In this document: piece after piece, positions 1 through 8,189 of the stretch
Position numbering within the stretch: position 1 is the stretch's first letter
How the letters are laid out: every line of letters begins with the position of its first letter
Assembly (NCBI RefSeq): GCF_004785665.1
Contig: NZ_SRPJ01000002.1
Location: 1-64,000 of the forward strand
DNA length: 64,000 bases
Source of the DNA: Staphylococcus pragensis
GTDB lineage: Bacteria > Bacillota > Bacilli > Staphylococcales > Staphylococcaceae
Reading direction: 5' to 3'
Program-made: the position numbers and the translations under genes
The notes under the pieces: generated by a model
The model's database searches: none
What the model was told of the DNA's origin: nothing
Seen by the model: the letters and a program-made list of their open reading frames with translations, nothing else

Positions 1-130
1 GATTTTTATCTTTAATTCTTAATGTATTTAATATAGACTTACACATAGGCGCATTACCTTTCTTTTTTATTTGGTGTGGTAGCTAATAATTATAGAGGTA
101 ATTGCGCTATTTTTGTATTCAAAACATAAA

Positions 131-165
131 AATTGGACTGATGATTTTTAGTCATCAGTCCAATT
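131..165. terminator. Perfect 14-bp inverted repeat
   Basis: Positions 131-144 and 152-165 are exact reverse complements around a 7-base loop. There is no clean T run directly after either arm, so it may be a bidirectional terminator for a gene left of the window or another hairpin. The rest of 1-230 shows no gene on either strand. Confidence 0.5.
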
Positions 166-232
166 TATTATAGAGCCGTTTTTTATTACATTTAATTTGG
201 ATAACACTTTAAAAGTAATAAATTATTGTTCG

Positions 233-278
233 TGTCGTCTATATTTGACACAAGTATATATGTCGTTTATATTTGACA
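233..278 (+). promoter_or_regulatory. SigA promoter wrapped by two tandem operators
   Basis: Two near-identical 18-bp boxes of the form TGTC-N10-GACA lie at 233-250 and 261-278, differing at one internal base. A promoter is embedded in them: -35 TTGACA at 245-250, 17-bp spacer, -10 TATATT at 268-273. A repressor on both boxes would cover -35 and -10 together. The likely binder is an Xre-family regulator, because DUF3278 genes commonly travel with one, but no such gene is visible here. Confidence 0.65.
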
Positions 279-312
279 TAAGAAGTTATCAATAATTAAG
301 AGGTGATTAAAG

Positions 313-825
313 ATGGCCGATTTTAGAGACAAAATGATTAATCGGGTCATTGGTACAACGACTGATCGTGATGAACGAGAGAAAGAGGAGCTTTACTCGC
401 ATTTTACAACAACATTTCTTATCACTTATTTTGGGTTACTTATTTTAGCGTTCATTAGTTTGATTAATGATTATGTGACGCAACGAGTTAACATACCTAC
501 CATTGGCGTATTTATTTTATTCTTTATTGCTAATATTTCTTTAATGATAGGTATTCGAAAAAATAATTTAGATGAAAATCGTGTTTATTCTAAAGAAGAA
601 TACAAACGTTTATTAAAAAAACATAAAGTGAGCTGTTTATTCGCTGGAATTATGTTTGGTGTCATAATGAGCTTACTTAATTTAATACGACTATACTTTT
701 CTGGTGAAACAATTGAATTAGGATTTTTTATAGCAATAAATCTTATTTCAGGTTTAATGTTTGGAGTGTTAAGTTACTTTATAGGTAAAAGTAAAATTGT
801 TAAAGAGTATAATGAAAACGAGTAA
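313..825 (+). CDS. DUF3278-type integral membrane protein
   Basis: A 170-residue protein with four hydrophobic segments in two pairs (about residues 32-52, 60-78, 107-125 and 135-160), separated by a charged loop rich in Lys, Glu and Asp. The ATG is preceded by a good ribosome site (AGAGGTGAT). Length and topology fit the DUF3278 family, small membrane proteins of unknown function usually encoded beside a short Xre-type repressor. The repressor is not found within the 312 upstream bases or before the next gene, so it is lost, lies outside the window or sits elsewhere. The family call rests on overall resemblance. The double operator at 233-278 predicts tight repression. Confidence 0.6.
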   Translation: MADFRDKMINRVIGTTTDRDEREKEELYSHFTTTFLITYFGLLILAFISLINDYVTQRVNIPTIGVFILFFIANISLMIGIRKNNLDENRVYSKEEYKRLLKKHKVSCLFAGIMFGVIMSLLNLIRLYFSGETIELGFFIAINLISGLMFGVLSYFIGKSKIVKEYNENE

Positions 826-903
826 AAAGTAATTGAGTACAAATTAGCAATACGATTTGCTTGATATATGATTATATTAAAGAAATAATATTAATATATT
901 AAA

Positions 904-946
904 CTCCTTAAATATTATATAATTAATTTATAAAATATTTAAGGAG
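904..946 (+). promoter_or_regulatory. Hairpin sequestering the queH ribosome binding site
   Basis: A perfect 13-bp inverted repeat pairs 904-916 with 934-946. The right arm contains the AAGGAG Shine-Dalgarno (941-946) of the gene starting at 954. When folded, the RNA would hide the ribosome site. It could also act as a weak terminator for the upstream gene. Confidence 0.5.
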
Positions 947-953
947 CGTTCTT

Positions 954-1670
954 ATGTTAAAAGCTGATCCGATTATAGCGAAAATGAAGAATCAAAAAAT
1001 TAACTATGATAGAGTACTGAAAAAGTTAATTCATCAATGGTAACGCCAAGAATTACGTCCTAAAATTCTACTTCATAGTTGTTGTGCGCCATGTAGTACG
1101 TACACTCTAGAATATTTAACGCAGTATGCAGACGTAGCCATCTACTTTGCAAATCCTAATATTCATCCCAAAAATGAATATTTAAGACGCGCAAAAGTAC
1201 AAGAACAATTCGTTAAAGATTTTAATGATCGAACTGGGAAAAATGTTAAATATATTGAAGCAGAATATAAGCCACACGAATTTATGAAAATGGCTAAATC
1301 ACGAGGATTAACGGATGAGCCAGAAGGTGGATTGCGTTGTACAGCATGTTTCGAAATGCGTTTAGAATTAGTGGCAGAAGCAGCAGTAAAATATGGATAT
1401 GACTACTTCGGTAGTGCATTAACGTTATCACCGAAAAAGAATGCACAATTGATTAATCAATTAGGTATGGAAGTTCAAAATCTATATGATGTTAATTATT
1501 TACCTAGTGATTTCAAGAAGAATAAAGGTTATGAGCGTTCTATTGAAATGTGTAATGACTATCATATCTTTAGACAATGTTATTGCGGGTGCGTCTTTGC
1601 TGCGATGGCACAAGGTATTGATTTTAAACAAATCAATCAAGAAGCTAAAGCATTTCTACAAGAATTTTAA
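954..1670 (+). pseudogene. queH: Epoxyqueuosine reductase QueH, broken by an in-frame stop
   Basis: QueH reduces epoxyqueuosine to queuosine in the wobble base of tRNAs and uses a 4Fe-4S cluster. Translation from ATG 954 (AAGGAG 7 bases upstream) gives about 238 residues, with HSCCAPC at residues 44-50, a later CTACFEMR segment and a CYCGC motif near the C-terminus, as in the family. Codon 30 is TAA (1041-1043), just after Ile-His-Gln-Trp and before the first cysteine motif, where homologues have Glu or Gln. The sequence after the stop is intact and in frame. The largest intact internal reading frame starts at 1284 and lacks the first cysteine motif, so function is probably lost unless the stop is a sequencing error. 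Confidence 0.85.
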
Positions 1671-1676
1671 TTAAAA

Positions 1677-1724
1677 ATGACTCCTAATTTGAAGTTCAAC
1701 CTTTCAAATTAGGAGTCATATTTT
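1677..1724 (+). terminator. Terminator after queH
   Basis: A perfect 17-bp stem (1677-1693 with 1703-1719) follows the queH stop by six bases and is followed by ATTTTAT. An A-rich stretch upstream may let it work on the other strand too. Confidence 0.75.
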
Positions 1725-1806
1725 ATAATGTGCGATTGATGAAACGAATAATTGCTAAAACTGCGATAATTCCTGTAGAAAGAAGACCGACTATTTTTAA
1801 ACCTTT
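1723..1806 (-). pseudogene. Possible remnant of a small hydrophobic peptide gene
   Basis: On the minus strand, 1806 down to 1723 encodes a 27-residue hydrophobic helix (core GIIAVLAIIRFI) ending in a stop, but no start codon or ribosome site lies in frame. An A5 run just upstream could hide a lost base that joined it to a Thr-Lys-Asp-Lys lead-in. It resembles small single-span staphylococcal peptides only in general character. Confidence 0.25.
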
Positions 1807-1860
1807 TTATCTTTGGTTTCAGTATATTACTTTTTGTCGGGAAGTAAAGTACATTTATAA

Positions 1861-2928
1861 TTATTTGGCGTCTAAACCAATAATCTCACTTACATTATTA
1901 TAATTATGTTGTTTTAAATAAGCCGCAATGTCTTTGTTGATTTTTTTAGTTAATCCAGGACCTTCAATGACTAAAGATGAATAAATTTGTACTAATGATG
2001 CACCATTTCGCATCATTTGAATTGCATCTTTGGCACTAAAGATACCCCCTGTACCAATAATTAAGAATTCACCGTTTGTTTGTTGGTATGCCCATTTCAC
2101 TAACTCTAAGTTTCTTTTGAAAAGGGGTCTACCACTTAGTCCGCCATCTTCCACTTTATTAGATGATGTTAAACCATCACGTTTACGTGTCGTATTTGCT
2201 AAGATCATACCATCAAATGTTTCAGTAATTGCCGGTAAAATATTTTTAAAACCATCGAGTTCTAAATCGGAAGTTAATTTTAAGAAAATAGGAACATTAA
2301 CTTCTGTATGAGCTTTAAAATCTTTCAATGCTTGACATAACATTGAAAATTCATCTTTATCATGGAAACTTTGTAAATTCTCAGTATTTGGAGAACTAAT
2401 GTTAACCGTAAAGAATGAAACATCGGCTTTAAATGTATCAATCACTTTGATGTAGTCTTGATAGCGCTCATTATAAGGTGTTGTTTTATTAACGCCTACA
2501 TTTAAGCCAACTGGAATATTGTATGCATGACGACGTAAGTTCCATAAAGCTCTATTCATACCAATATTGTTGAAGCCCATGCGATTAATTAAAGCCTCAT
2601 CTTCAATTAAACGATACATACGTGGTTTTGGGCTACCGTCTTGAGGTTTAGGTGTAATACCGCCTAACTCTAAGGCACCGAATCCAGCATGTTGAAGTGC
2701 TTTAGGTACTTCACATGATTTATCGAATCCTGCAGCTAAGCCAATAGGGTTATTAAATGTAATACCTTTGATTGTTTGAGATAGTGAAGGGTTGTCATAT
2801 GTAAATAATTTGTGGATGATTGGTAATAAGAAAGGTTGTTTTTGTGCAAACTTCAAAGCGTCAATTGTCATGCCGTGTGCTTTTTCAGGATCAAATTTGA
2901 ATAAAAGTGGTTTAATTAATTTGTACAT
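1861..2928 (-). CDS. pyrD: Dihydroorotate dehydrogenase (quinone), class 2
   Basis: PyrD oxidises dihydroorotate to orotate in pyrimidine synthesis, using FMN and passing electrons to menaquinone at the membrane. The 355-residue protein has the class 2 N-terminal helices (about residues 1-40, membrane association), the FMN-barrel start NPIGLAAGFDK, the MGFNN segment, the catalytic-loop segment VNISSPNT with its Ser (class 2 enzymes use Ser), LKLTSDL, NTTRKR, and the phosphate-binding region IIGTGGIFSAKDA. It starts at ATG 2928 with GGAGC upstream. It stands alone on the minus strand, away from a pyr operon, as in S. aureus. Confidence 0.95.
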   Translation of the reverse strand: MYKLIKPLLFKFDPEKAHGMTIDALKFAQKQPFLLPIIHKLFTYDNPSLSQTIKGITFNNPIGLAAGFDKSCEVPKALQHAGFGALELGGITPKPQDGSPKPRMYRLIEDEALINRMGFNNIGMNRALWNLRRHAYNIPVGLNVGVNKTTPYNERYQDYIKVIDTFKADVSFFTVNISSPNTENLQSFHDKDEFSMLCQALKDFKAHTEVNVPIFLKLTSDLELDGFKNILPAITETFDGMILANTTRKRDGLTSSNKVEDGGLSGRPLFKRNLELVKWAYQQTNGEFLIIGTGGIFSAKDAIQMMRNGASLVQIYSSLVIEGPGLTKKINKDIAAYLKQHNYNNVSEIIGLDAK

Positions 2929-3171
2929 AATAATGCTCCTATTTCATTGTATTTGAGGCTTACTATCCTCATTTAATATCATTGAAAAACATTCTTATAT
3001 TAGACTAGCATTTTCACTAGTAATTGCATAGTTAAATTCTTTAGTGTTTGAAAATTTGCCTTAACTTAAATCACAAAATTGAGTAAAGAGATTTTCGTGA
3101 AAGATTAACGGAGGCATTTTCAGGAAATATAATAATTAAATACTGATAAACAATTTAAGGAGGATGACGTC

Positions 3172-4026
3172 ATGAAAAAAGAATGGCAAGACCAATTACC
3201 GTTAGATCATATACAAGACATTACATCAGTTAGTGGTGGGGACGTGAACGAAGCGTTTAAAGTAACGACACAAGATGACACATATTTCTTGTTAGTCCAA
3301 CGTAATCGTGATAAATCATTTTATGCAGCAGAAATTGCGGGACTTAACGCGTTTGAAGAAGCAGGTGTGACAGCCCCACGTGTTATTGCGAATGGTGAAA
3401 TTAACGGCGACGCGTATCTCATCTTAAGTTATTTAGATGAGGGGACAAGTGGAAGCCAACGTGAGTTAGGTCAACTTGTAGCTAAGATGCATAGCCAACA
3501 ACAGCCAGATGGTATGTTTGGATTTGATTTACCCCATGAGGGTGGAGATTTCTCCTTTGAGAGTGGATGGTCAGAGTCATGGATTAAAATCTTTGTAGAA
3601 GATCGTATGGACCATTTACGTGATGAATTGATGCGCAAAGGTCTATGGAACGAAGAAGACAATAAAGTATATGAACAAGTCCGTACTGTAATGATGCACG
3701 AATTAGAAGCACATAATAGTAAACCTTCGCTATTGCATGGTGATTTATGGGGTGGCAATTATATGTTCTTAACGGATGGTCGACCAGCGTTATTTGATCC
3801 ATCGCCATTTTACGGAGACAGAGAGTTTGATTTAGGCATCACCACTGTCTTTGGTGGATTTACCCAAGAATTTTATGATGAATATGAGAAACACTATCCT
3901 TTAGGAAAAGGCGCGCGCAAACGTTTAGAATTTTATAGACTGTATCTCTTTATGGTGCACTTACTTAAATTCGGAAATATGTATGCAAGCAGCGTCAATC
4001 GCTCAATGGATGAAATATTAGCATAA
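3172..4026 (+). CDS. Fructosamine kinase family protein
   Basis: A 284-residue member of the fructosamine-3-kinase/APH-like fold, which phosphorylates ketoamines on glycated proteins or small molecules in the cytoplasm. Visible motifs are the N-terminal SVSGGDVNEAFKV (glycine-rich nucleotide loop), the catalytic-loop HGDLWGGN near residue 188, and the metal-binding LFDPSPFYGDREFDLG. AAGGAGG precedes ATG 3172. It is monocistronic between convergent terminators. A substrate cannot be assigned from sequence. The same family member lies next to pyrD in S. aureus. Confidence 0.88.
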   Translation: MKKEWQDQLPLDHIQDITSVSGGDVNEAFKVTTQDDTYFLLVQRNRDKSFYAAEIAGLNAFEEAGVTAPRVIANGEINGDAYLILSYLDEGTSGSQRELGQLVAKMHSQQQPDGMFGFDLPHEGGDFSFESGWSESWIKIFVEDRMDHLRDELMRKGLWNEEDNKVYEQVRTVMMHELEAHNSKPSLLHGDLWGGNYMFLTDGRPALFDPSPFYGDREFDLGITTVFGGFTQEFYDEYEKHYPLGKGARKRLEFYRLYLFMVHLLKFGNMYASSVNRSMDEILA

Positions 4027-4038
4027 TGACAAAAAATT

Positions 4039-4076
4039 AAGGAGGCATTAGGTATCAATGTACCTGTGCCTCCTTT
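4039..4076. terminator. Bidirectional terminator
   Basis: Outer stem 4039-4047/4067-4075 with an inner AGGTA/TACCT stem. It serves the plus-strand kinase gene and probably the minus-strand amidohydrolase gene converging at 4088. Confidence 0.7.
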
Positions 4077-4087
4077 ATATTTATTCA

Positions 4088-5668
4088 TTATCTATCAGTA
4101 ACTGTTTTAATTAATTGTTTGCCATTGTCATATAACATTGTCTCAAGTTCGTGACGTGAGATTAACTCAGTCGATTCAAGTTCATCGGCTAACAACGTAA
4201 CCACTTGATCTGTTGTGTAAGGCGCATCTGAACCATAGACGATTTTGTCCATATCTACACATTGTGCGAGATTTGGAAGTTGGTATGGTAATACTTTCCC
4301 AGCTAAATCGAAATAAAGTTCTTTCATCACTTGTTCTAAATCATCAGGTTGACGTTCGCTACCAAACATCTTATTACCCATAGAGACACGTTGTGCGATG
4401 ACTGGTAATAGTGCGCCACAATGAGGCACAATCCATTTAATATTTGGATACTTACTGAACACGTTGTTTTGACTCATATAAATAATAGTACGTGTTGTAT
4501 CAAAGATGAATTCCATTAATGGCGCAGGAACGACTTCACTCATTGCCTCAATATTTGGCTTTGGTTCATTAGGATGCAATGCAACGAGTGCATGACGTTC
4601 ATTCAACTTAGCTAACACGCTGTCTAAGCGGTCATCACCAATATAGACACCGCGTGCGTTAGTAGGTAAAGTGAAGCCTAATGCACCTTGTTGGTCCAAC
4701 GCTTCATCTATAGTCGCAATACTTTCATCTACTAACGGTAATGGCAATGTTGCAAAGAATCCTAATTGCTCAGGATATTTATGAATGAAAGAAGAGGCAT
4801 AGTCATTGACTTCTTTCGCTAATTCCACCATCTCATTATCAGGGGCAGCACTGATGTGAGGGCTTGAAATAGATAGTACACCATATTCAATTTCCATACG
4901 ATTCATTAAATCTAAATATCCTTCAGGAGAGAACGGTGGTGTCGCTACACCGTCACCTTTACCGTTGAAATATTTATCTAGGAATTTTGAGAATCTCGGA
5001 GAAATATAGTGTGCGTGTAAATCAATTTTCTTCATATCTATTGACGCTTCCTTTTCTTTAAAAGTTAACCAACTGTCGATGTCTTCATAATATGCGTTGA
5101 CCTCATCTGGTCGATCGATACCTTGAAGTTCACTGTTTACGTCATAACCAATTTCATTTAAAGCATAGGATAAGCATGCATAACTTTGTCGATACCCTTC
5201 AAAATCTTGTTTCGGTAAATTAATTGTCGTTGGTTTGACCGGTGTTAAGCTATCTTTCTCATAAATACATTCAAGACGTGTAATGTACCAAACACCTTGG
5301 TCATCTTTTTCAACGCAATAAACTAATTTGGCATCAGATTGTAATTCCATCTCCACATTCTGAATAGGTAAACGAGTTTGAATCGTAGCTTGCATGATGG
5401 CTATTGCACGTGTGTCGTTAATCCAAATTTGTGAATTGTGAATTTGATGAGGTGCATAGCGATTCATTTCCCTAGATGATACTACAAATTCATGCCCCGT
5501 CCCTTTAAACCATGAAATATTAACGTAAGAATCCTCAGCGAAACATGACTCCATGCTATCCCATAGTGAATTATCACGGCAGAAACGCTCAAATTGAATC
5601 AGTTCTAGAATGTCTTCTTTCGCTAATAACGTTTCATTCGTATACGGCTTATTTCTTATGAAAAGCAC
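4088..5668 (-). CDS. NTF2/SnoaL-like domain fused to an amidohydrolase-2 (ACMSD-like) domain
   Basis: A 526-residue two-domain protein. Residues about 10-150 look like an NTF2/SnoaL-like cone fold (AKEDILELIQFERFCRDN, then FAEDSYVNISWFKG). Residues about 216-526 are an amidohydrolase-2 domain, the metal-dependent barrel family that includes ACMSD and gamma-resorcylate decarboxylases: KIDLHAHYISP carries the HxH metal site, VALHPNEPKP and WIVPHCGALLP carry later histidines, and VYGSDAPYT holds the catalytic Asp. These two domains normally occur on separate proteins. The second domain begins at an internal Met-Lys-Lys-Ile preceded by AAGGAAG, so two genes may have fused. It starts at GTG 5668 with AAAGGAG upstream. 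The gap to the upstream hydrolase gene is 24 bases, suggesting an operon. The substrate is unknown, probably an aromatic or enol acid. Confidence 0.75.
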   Translation of the reverse strand: MLFIRNKPYTNETLLAKEDILELIQFERFCRDNSLWDSMESCFAEDSYVNISWFKGTGHEFVVSSREMNRYAPHQIHNSQIWINDTRAIAIMQATIQTRLPIQNVEMELQSDAKLVYCVEKDDQGVWYITRLECIYEKDSLTPVKPTTINLPKQDFEGYRQSYACLSYALNEIGYDVNSELQGIDRPDEVNAYYEDIDSWLTFKEKEASIDMKKIDLHAHYISPRFSKFLDKYFNGKGDGVATPPFSPEGYLDLMNRMEIEYGVLSISSPHISAAPDNEMVELAKEVNDYASSFIHKYPEQLGFFATLPLPLVDESIATIDEALDQQGALGFTLPTNARGVYIGDDRLDSVLAKLNERHALVALHPNEPKPNIEAMSEVVPAPLMEFIFDTTRTIIYMSQNNVFSKYPNIKWIVPHCGALLPVIAQRVSMGNKMFGSERQPDDLEQVMKELYFDLAGKVLPYQLPNLAQCVDMDKIVYGSDAPYTTDQVVTLLADELESTELISRHELETMLYDNGKQLIKTVTDR

Positions 5669-5692
5669 AGTCCGAACACTCCTTTAGGTTAA

Positions 5693-6355
5693 TTATCCCC
5701 AGATTTCAAGTAATACTTTTGCGAAGCCTTCTGGCTCTTGAACATAACCAAGGTGACCACCTGGAATATCAACGATTTCGATGCCAGTTTGTTCAGAAAT
5801 GTAGAAGTTAACTTCTTGAGGGAATGAATCTCTAGAAGCGGTACCATTTAATAATGTAATGATATCTTTATGTTGGTTTAAGTCTTCAATTGAGATATCT
5901 GATTCAGTATATTGACGGATTTCGTATTTAAACCAACCTAACATTTCTTCAAAGCGTTTTTTACTTTCAGCATCATCTTCAGCTTGTGCTGGTTTAGACA
6001 TATATTGTTGGTCAAGTTGACTAGTATTTAATGTTTCGCCGAATAATTTCATTGCTTGAGGCATACCTTCGTTAACTGCAATATCAATGATTTCAGCGTT
6101 TTTATCTTGCCAATATTTAGCGTTTGGTAAGAATGTGTTGATTGGTGGTTCGTGGAATGCAATACGTTTAACAATATCAGCGTGTTCTTTTAATACGTGC
6201 ATTGCTACGATTGCCCCTGAACTTGAGCCTAATACATACACAGGTTCGTCGCTTAAGTGTTTTGCTAATTCTGCGATATCCTGAGCGTCGCGTTTCACAC
6301 GGTAGCGACTGTCTGGGTTTGATACTTCGTCAGGTAGATTTGATTTTTCAGACAA
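5693..6355 (-). pseudogene. Alpha/beta hydrolase lacking its N-terminus
   Basis: The 220 codons match the middle and end of an alpha/beta hydrolase: [16 protein letters not shown], the nucleophile elbow GSSSGA, and a C-terminal GGHLGY holding the catalytic histidine. Full-length relatives carry about 60 more N-terminal residues with the oxyanion-hole strand (HG-type motif) and the DRRGYG segment. Here the homology starts just after that point, at a TTG codon with no ribosome site. The same frame upstream is 14 low-complexity codons and then a stop. The 5' end was probably lost by deletion toward the divergent permease gene. It lies upstream of the amidohydrolase fusion in the same orientation. 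Confidence 0.7.
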
Positions 6356-6504
6356 ATTAAAGTATATTATTAAATTAAGAAGTATAAATATTCAAAAAGT
6401 TACTTGTTACTCAGCATTTTAAAAAATAAAGGGGTATGTTGTTTAACTGTACAACTAGAATTGATCAAACTGAATAGCTTACTCCATAGGATGGAGAGAA
6501 GACT

Positions 6505-7908
6505 ATGGAAGATAAACTACAAAGAGGATTGTCTAACAGGCATATTCAATTAATTGCAATTGGCGGAGCAATAGGGACGGGTTTATTTTTAGGGGCAGGT
6601 CAATCCATTCATTTGGCTGGACCATCGATTTTATTAACCTACATTGTTGTAGGCTTGGTATTATTCTTATTCATGAGAGCAATGGGAGAAATGCTACTTT
6701 CGAATTTAGGATTTAAGTCATTTGCTGATATTGCACATACGTATATCGGACCATTAGCAGGATTTATTGTAGGTTGGACGTATTGGTTTACGTGGATTGT
6801 AGCAGGTATGGCAGAGGTAACAGCAGTTGCAAAGTATGTTAACTTTTGGTGGCCGACCATTCCAAGTTGGTTAACGGCTTTATTTACAGTATTAGTGTTG
6901 ATGGCGTTAAATTTAATGAGTGCTAAAATATTTGGGGAGTTAGAGTTTTGGTTCGCATTAATTAAAGTAACAACTATTATCGCATTAATCGTAGTAGGGA
7001 TTGTCATGATTGTGATGGGGACGCATACAGCAAGTGGCACAGCGAAATTATCTAATATTTGGAGTCACGGTGGTTTCTTCCCAAACGGGATGACAGGGTT
7101 TTTACTCTCATTCCAAATGGCTATCTTTTCATTCATTGGAATTGAGCTCATTGGTATTACCGCTGGGGAAACTAAAAACCCTCATAAAACCATTCCACAA
7201 GCGATCAATAATGTTCCTTATAGAATTCTCATTTTCTATGTAGGTTCTTTAGCAGTAGTAATGTCAGTAGTTCCATGGGATAAATTGAATCCTGCTGACA
7301 GTCCATATGTAAAATTGTTTGGCTTGGTAGGAATTCTATTTGCGGCTGGTGTCATTAACTTTGTTGTATTAACGGCTGCAGCATCTGCTTGTAATAGTGG
7401 TATCTTTGCAGATAGTAGAACAATGTATGGCTTAGCTGCACGTAAACAGGCACCTCCATTTTTACAAAGAACGAATAAACACGGCGTGCCATATTACTCA
7501 ATCTTAATCACATGTGGCTTATTACTTATCGCCGTGGTATTAAACTACGTTATTCCGAACGCTACTGAAGTATTTGTATATATTACAACGGTTTCTACCG
7601 TGCTCAACATCATTATTTGGACCATTATTATGATTGCATATCTCGGTTTCTTGAAAAGTAAACCAGAATTACATGAGCAAAGTAAATTTAGACTACCAGG
7701 TGGTAAGGTAAGCGCATATCTCATTCTAACGTTCTTCGTCTTTATCTTTATCGTACTTGCACTAGATAAAGACATCAGAATTGGTGTACTAGTTGGACCG
7801 GTATGGTTAGCAGTATTATACTTAATGTTCTTACGTTATAAAAAAGAGAAACGCAAAGAAGGTATTGATTTAGACGAACCAAAAAAAGACCCAGCAATAG
7901 GCGAATAA
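6505..7908 (+). CDS. Amino-acid permease, APC family (AroP/CycA type)
   Basis: A 467-residue transporter with twelve hydrophobic segments. It opens with the amino-acid-transporter signature (LQRGLSNRHIQLIAIGGAIG, then a GLFLGAG turn), which forms the unwound helix 1 binding site. Related members import D-serine/D-alanine/glycine, GABA or aromatic amino acids in symport with protons. The substrate cannot be told from the sequence. The C-terminus is charged and cytoplasmic. GGAGAGAAG precedes ATG 6505. It stands alone, divergent from the truncated hydrolase, and ends in the terminator at 7928. Confidence 0.88.
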   Translation: MEDKLQRGLSNRHIQLIAIGGAIGTGLFLGAGQSIHLAGPSILLTYIVVGLVLFLFMRAMGEMLLSNLGFKSFADIAHTYIGPLAGFIVGWTYWFTWIVAGMAEVTAVAKYVNFWWPTIPSWLTALFTVLVLMALNLMSAKIFGELEFWFALIKVTTIIALIVVGIVMIVMGTHTASGTAKLSNIWSHGGFFPNGMTGFLLSFQMAIFSFIGIELIGITAGETKNPHKTIPQAINNVPYRILIFYVGSLAVVMSVVPWDKLNPADSPYVKLFGLVGILFAAGVINFVVLTAAASACNSGIFADSRTMYGLAARKQAPPFLQRTNKHGVPYYSILITCGLLLIAVVLNYVIPNATEVFVYITTVSTVLNIIIWTIIMIAYLGFLKSKPELHEQSKFRLPGGKVSAYLILTFFVFIFIVLALDKDIRIGVLVGPVWLAVLYLMFLRYKKEKRKEGIDLDEPKKDPAIGE

Positions 7909-7927
7909 AAGTTAGACAATTATATTG

Positions 7928-7972
7928 ACGTGTTTTTACTATTATAATAGTAGAAACGCGTTTCTTTATTAT
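7928..7972 (+). terminator. Terminator after the permease gene
   Basis: A 17-bp stem with G-T wobbles (7928-7944 with 7945-7961) followed by a T-rich run. The 200 bases after it, up to the next gene, are AT-rich with no gene visible. Confidence 0.65.
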
Positions 7973-8189
7973 TCTATTTTATTGTTTTCTTCTATTATTA
8001 AATTCCATTTAATAAAGTGATAGGGCTAAAAAATTAAATATTTGTACTTCGGTTTCTTCATTTTGTACTTAAATTGTACTATTTAAAAATAAAATTTTAA
8101 ATAAATATTCTGAAAATTTAGATATTATGTTATAGTAAGATGCATCATCACTTATTTAAGCGTGTATCAACATCTTAGGAGGTTTCAAT

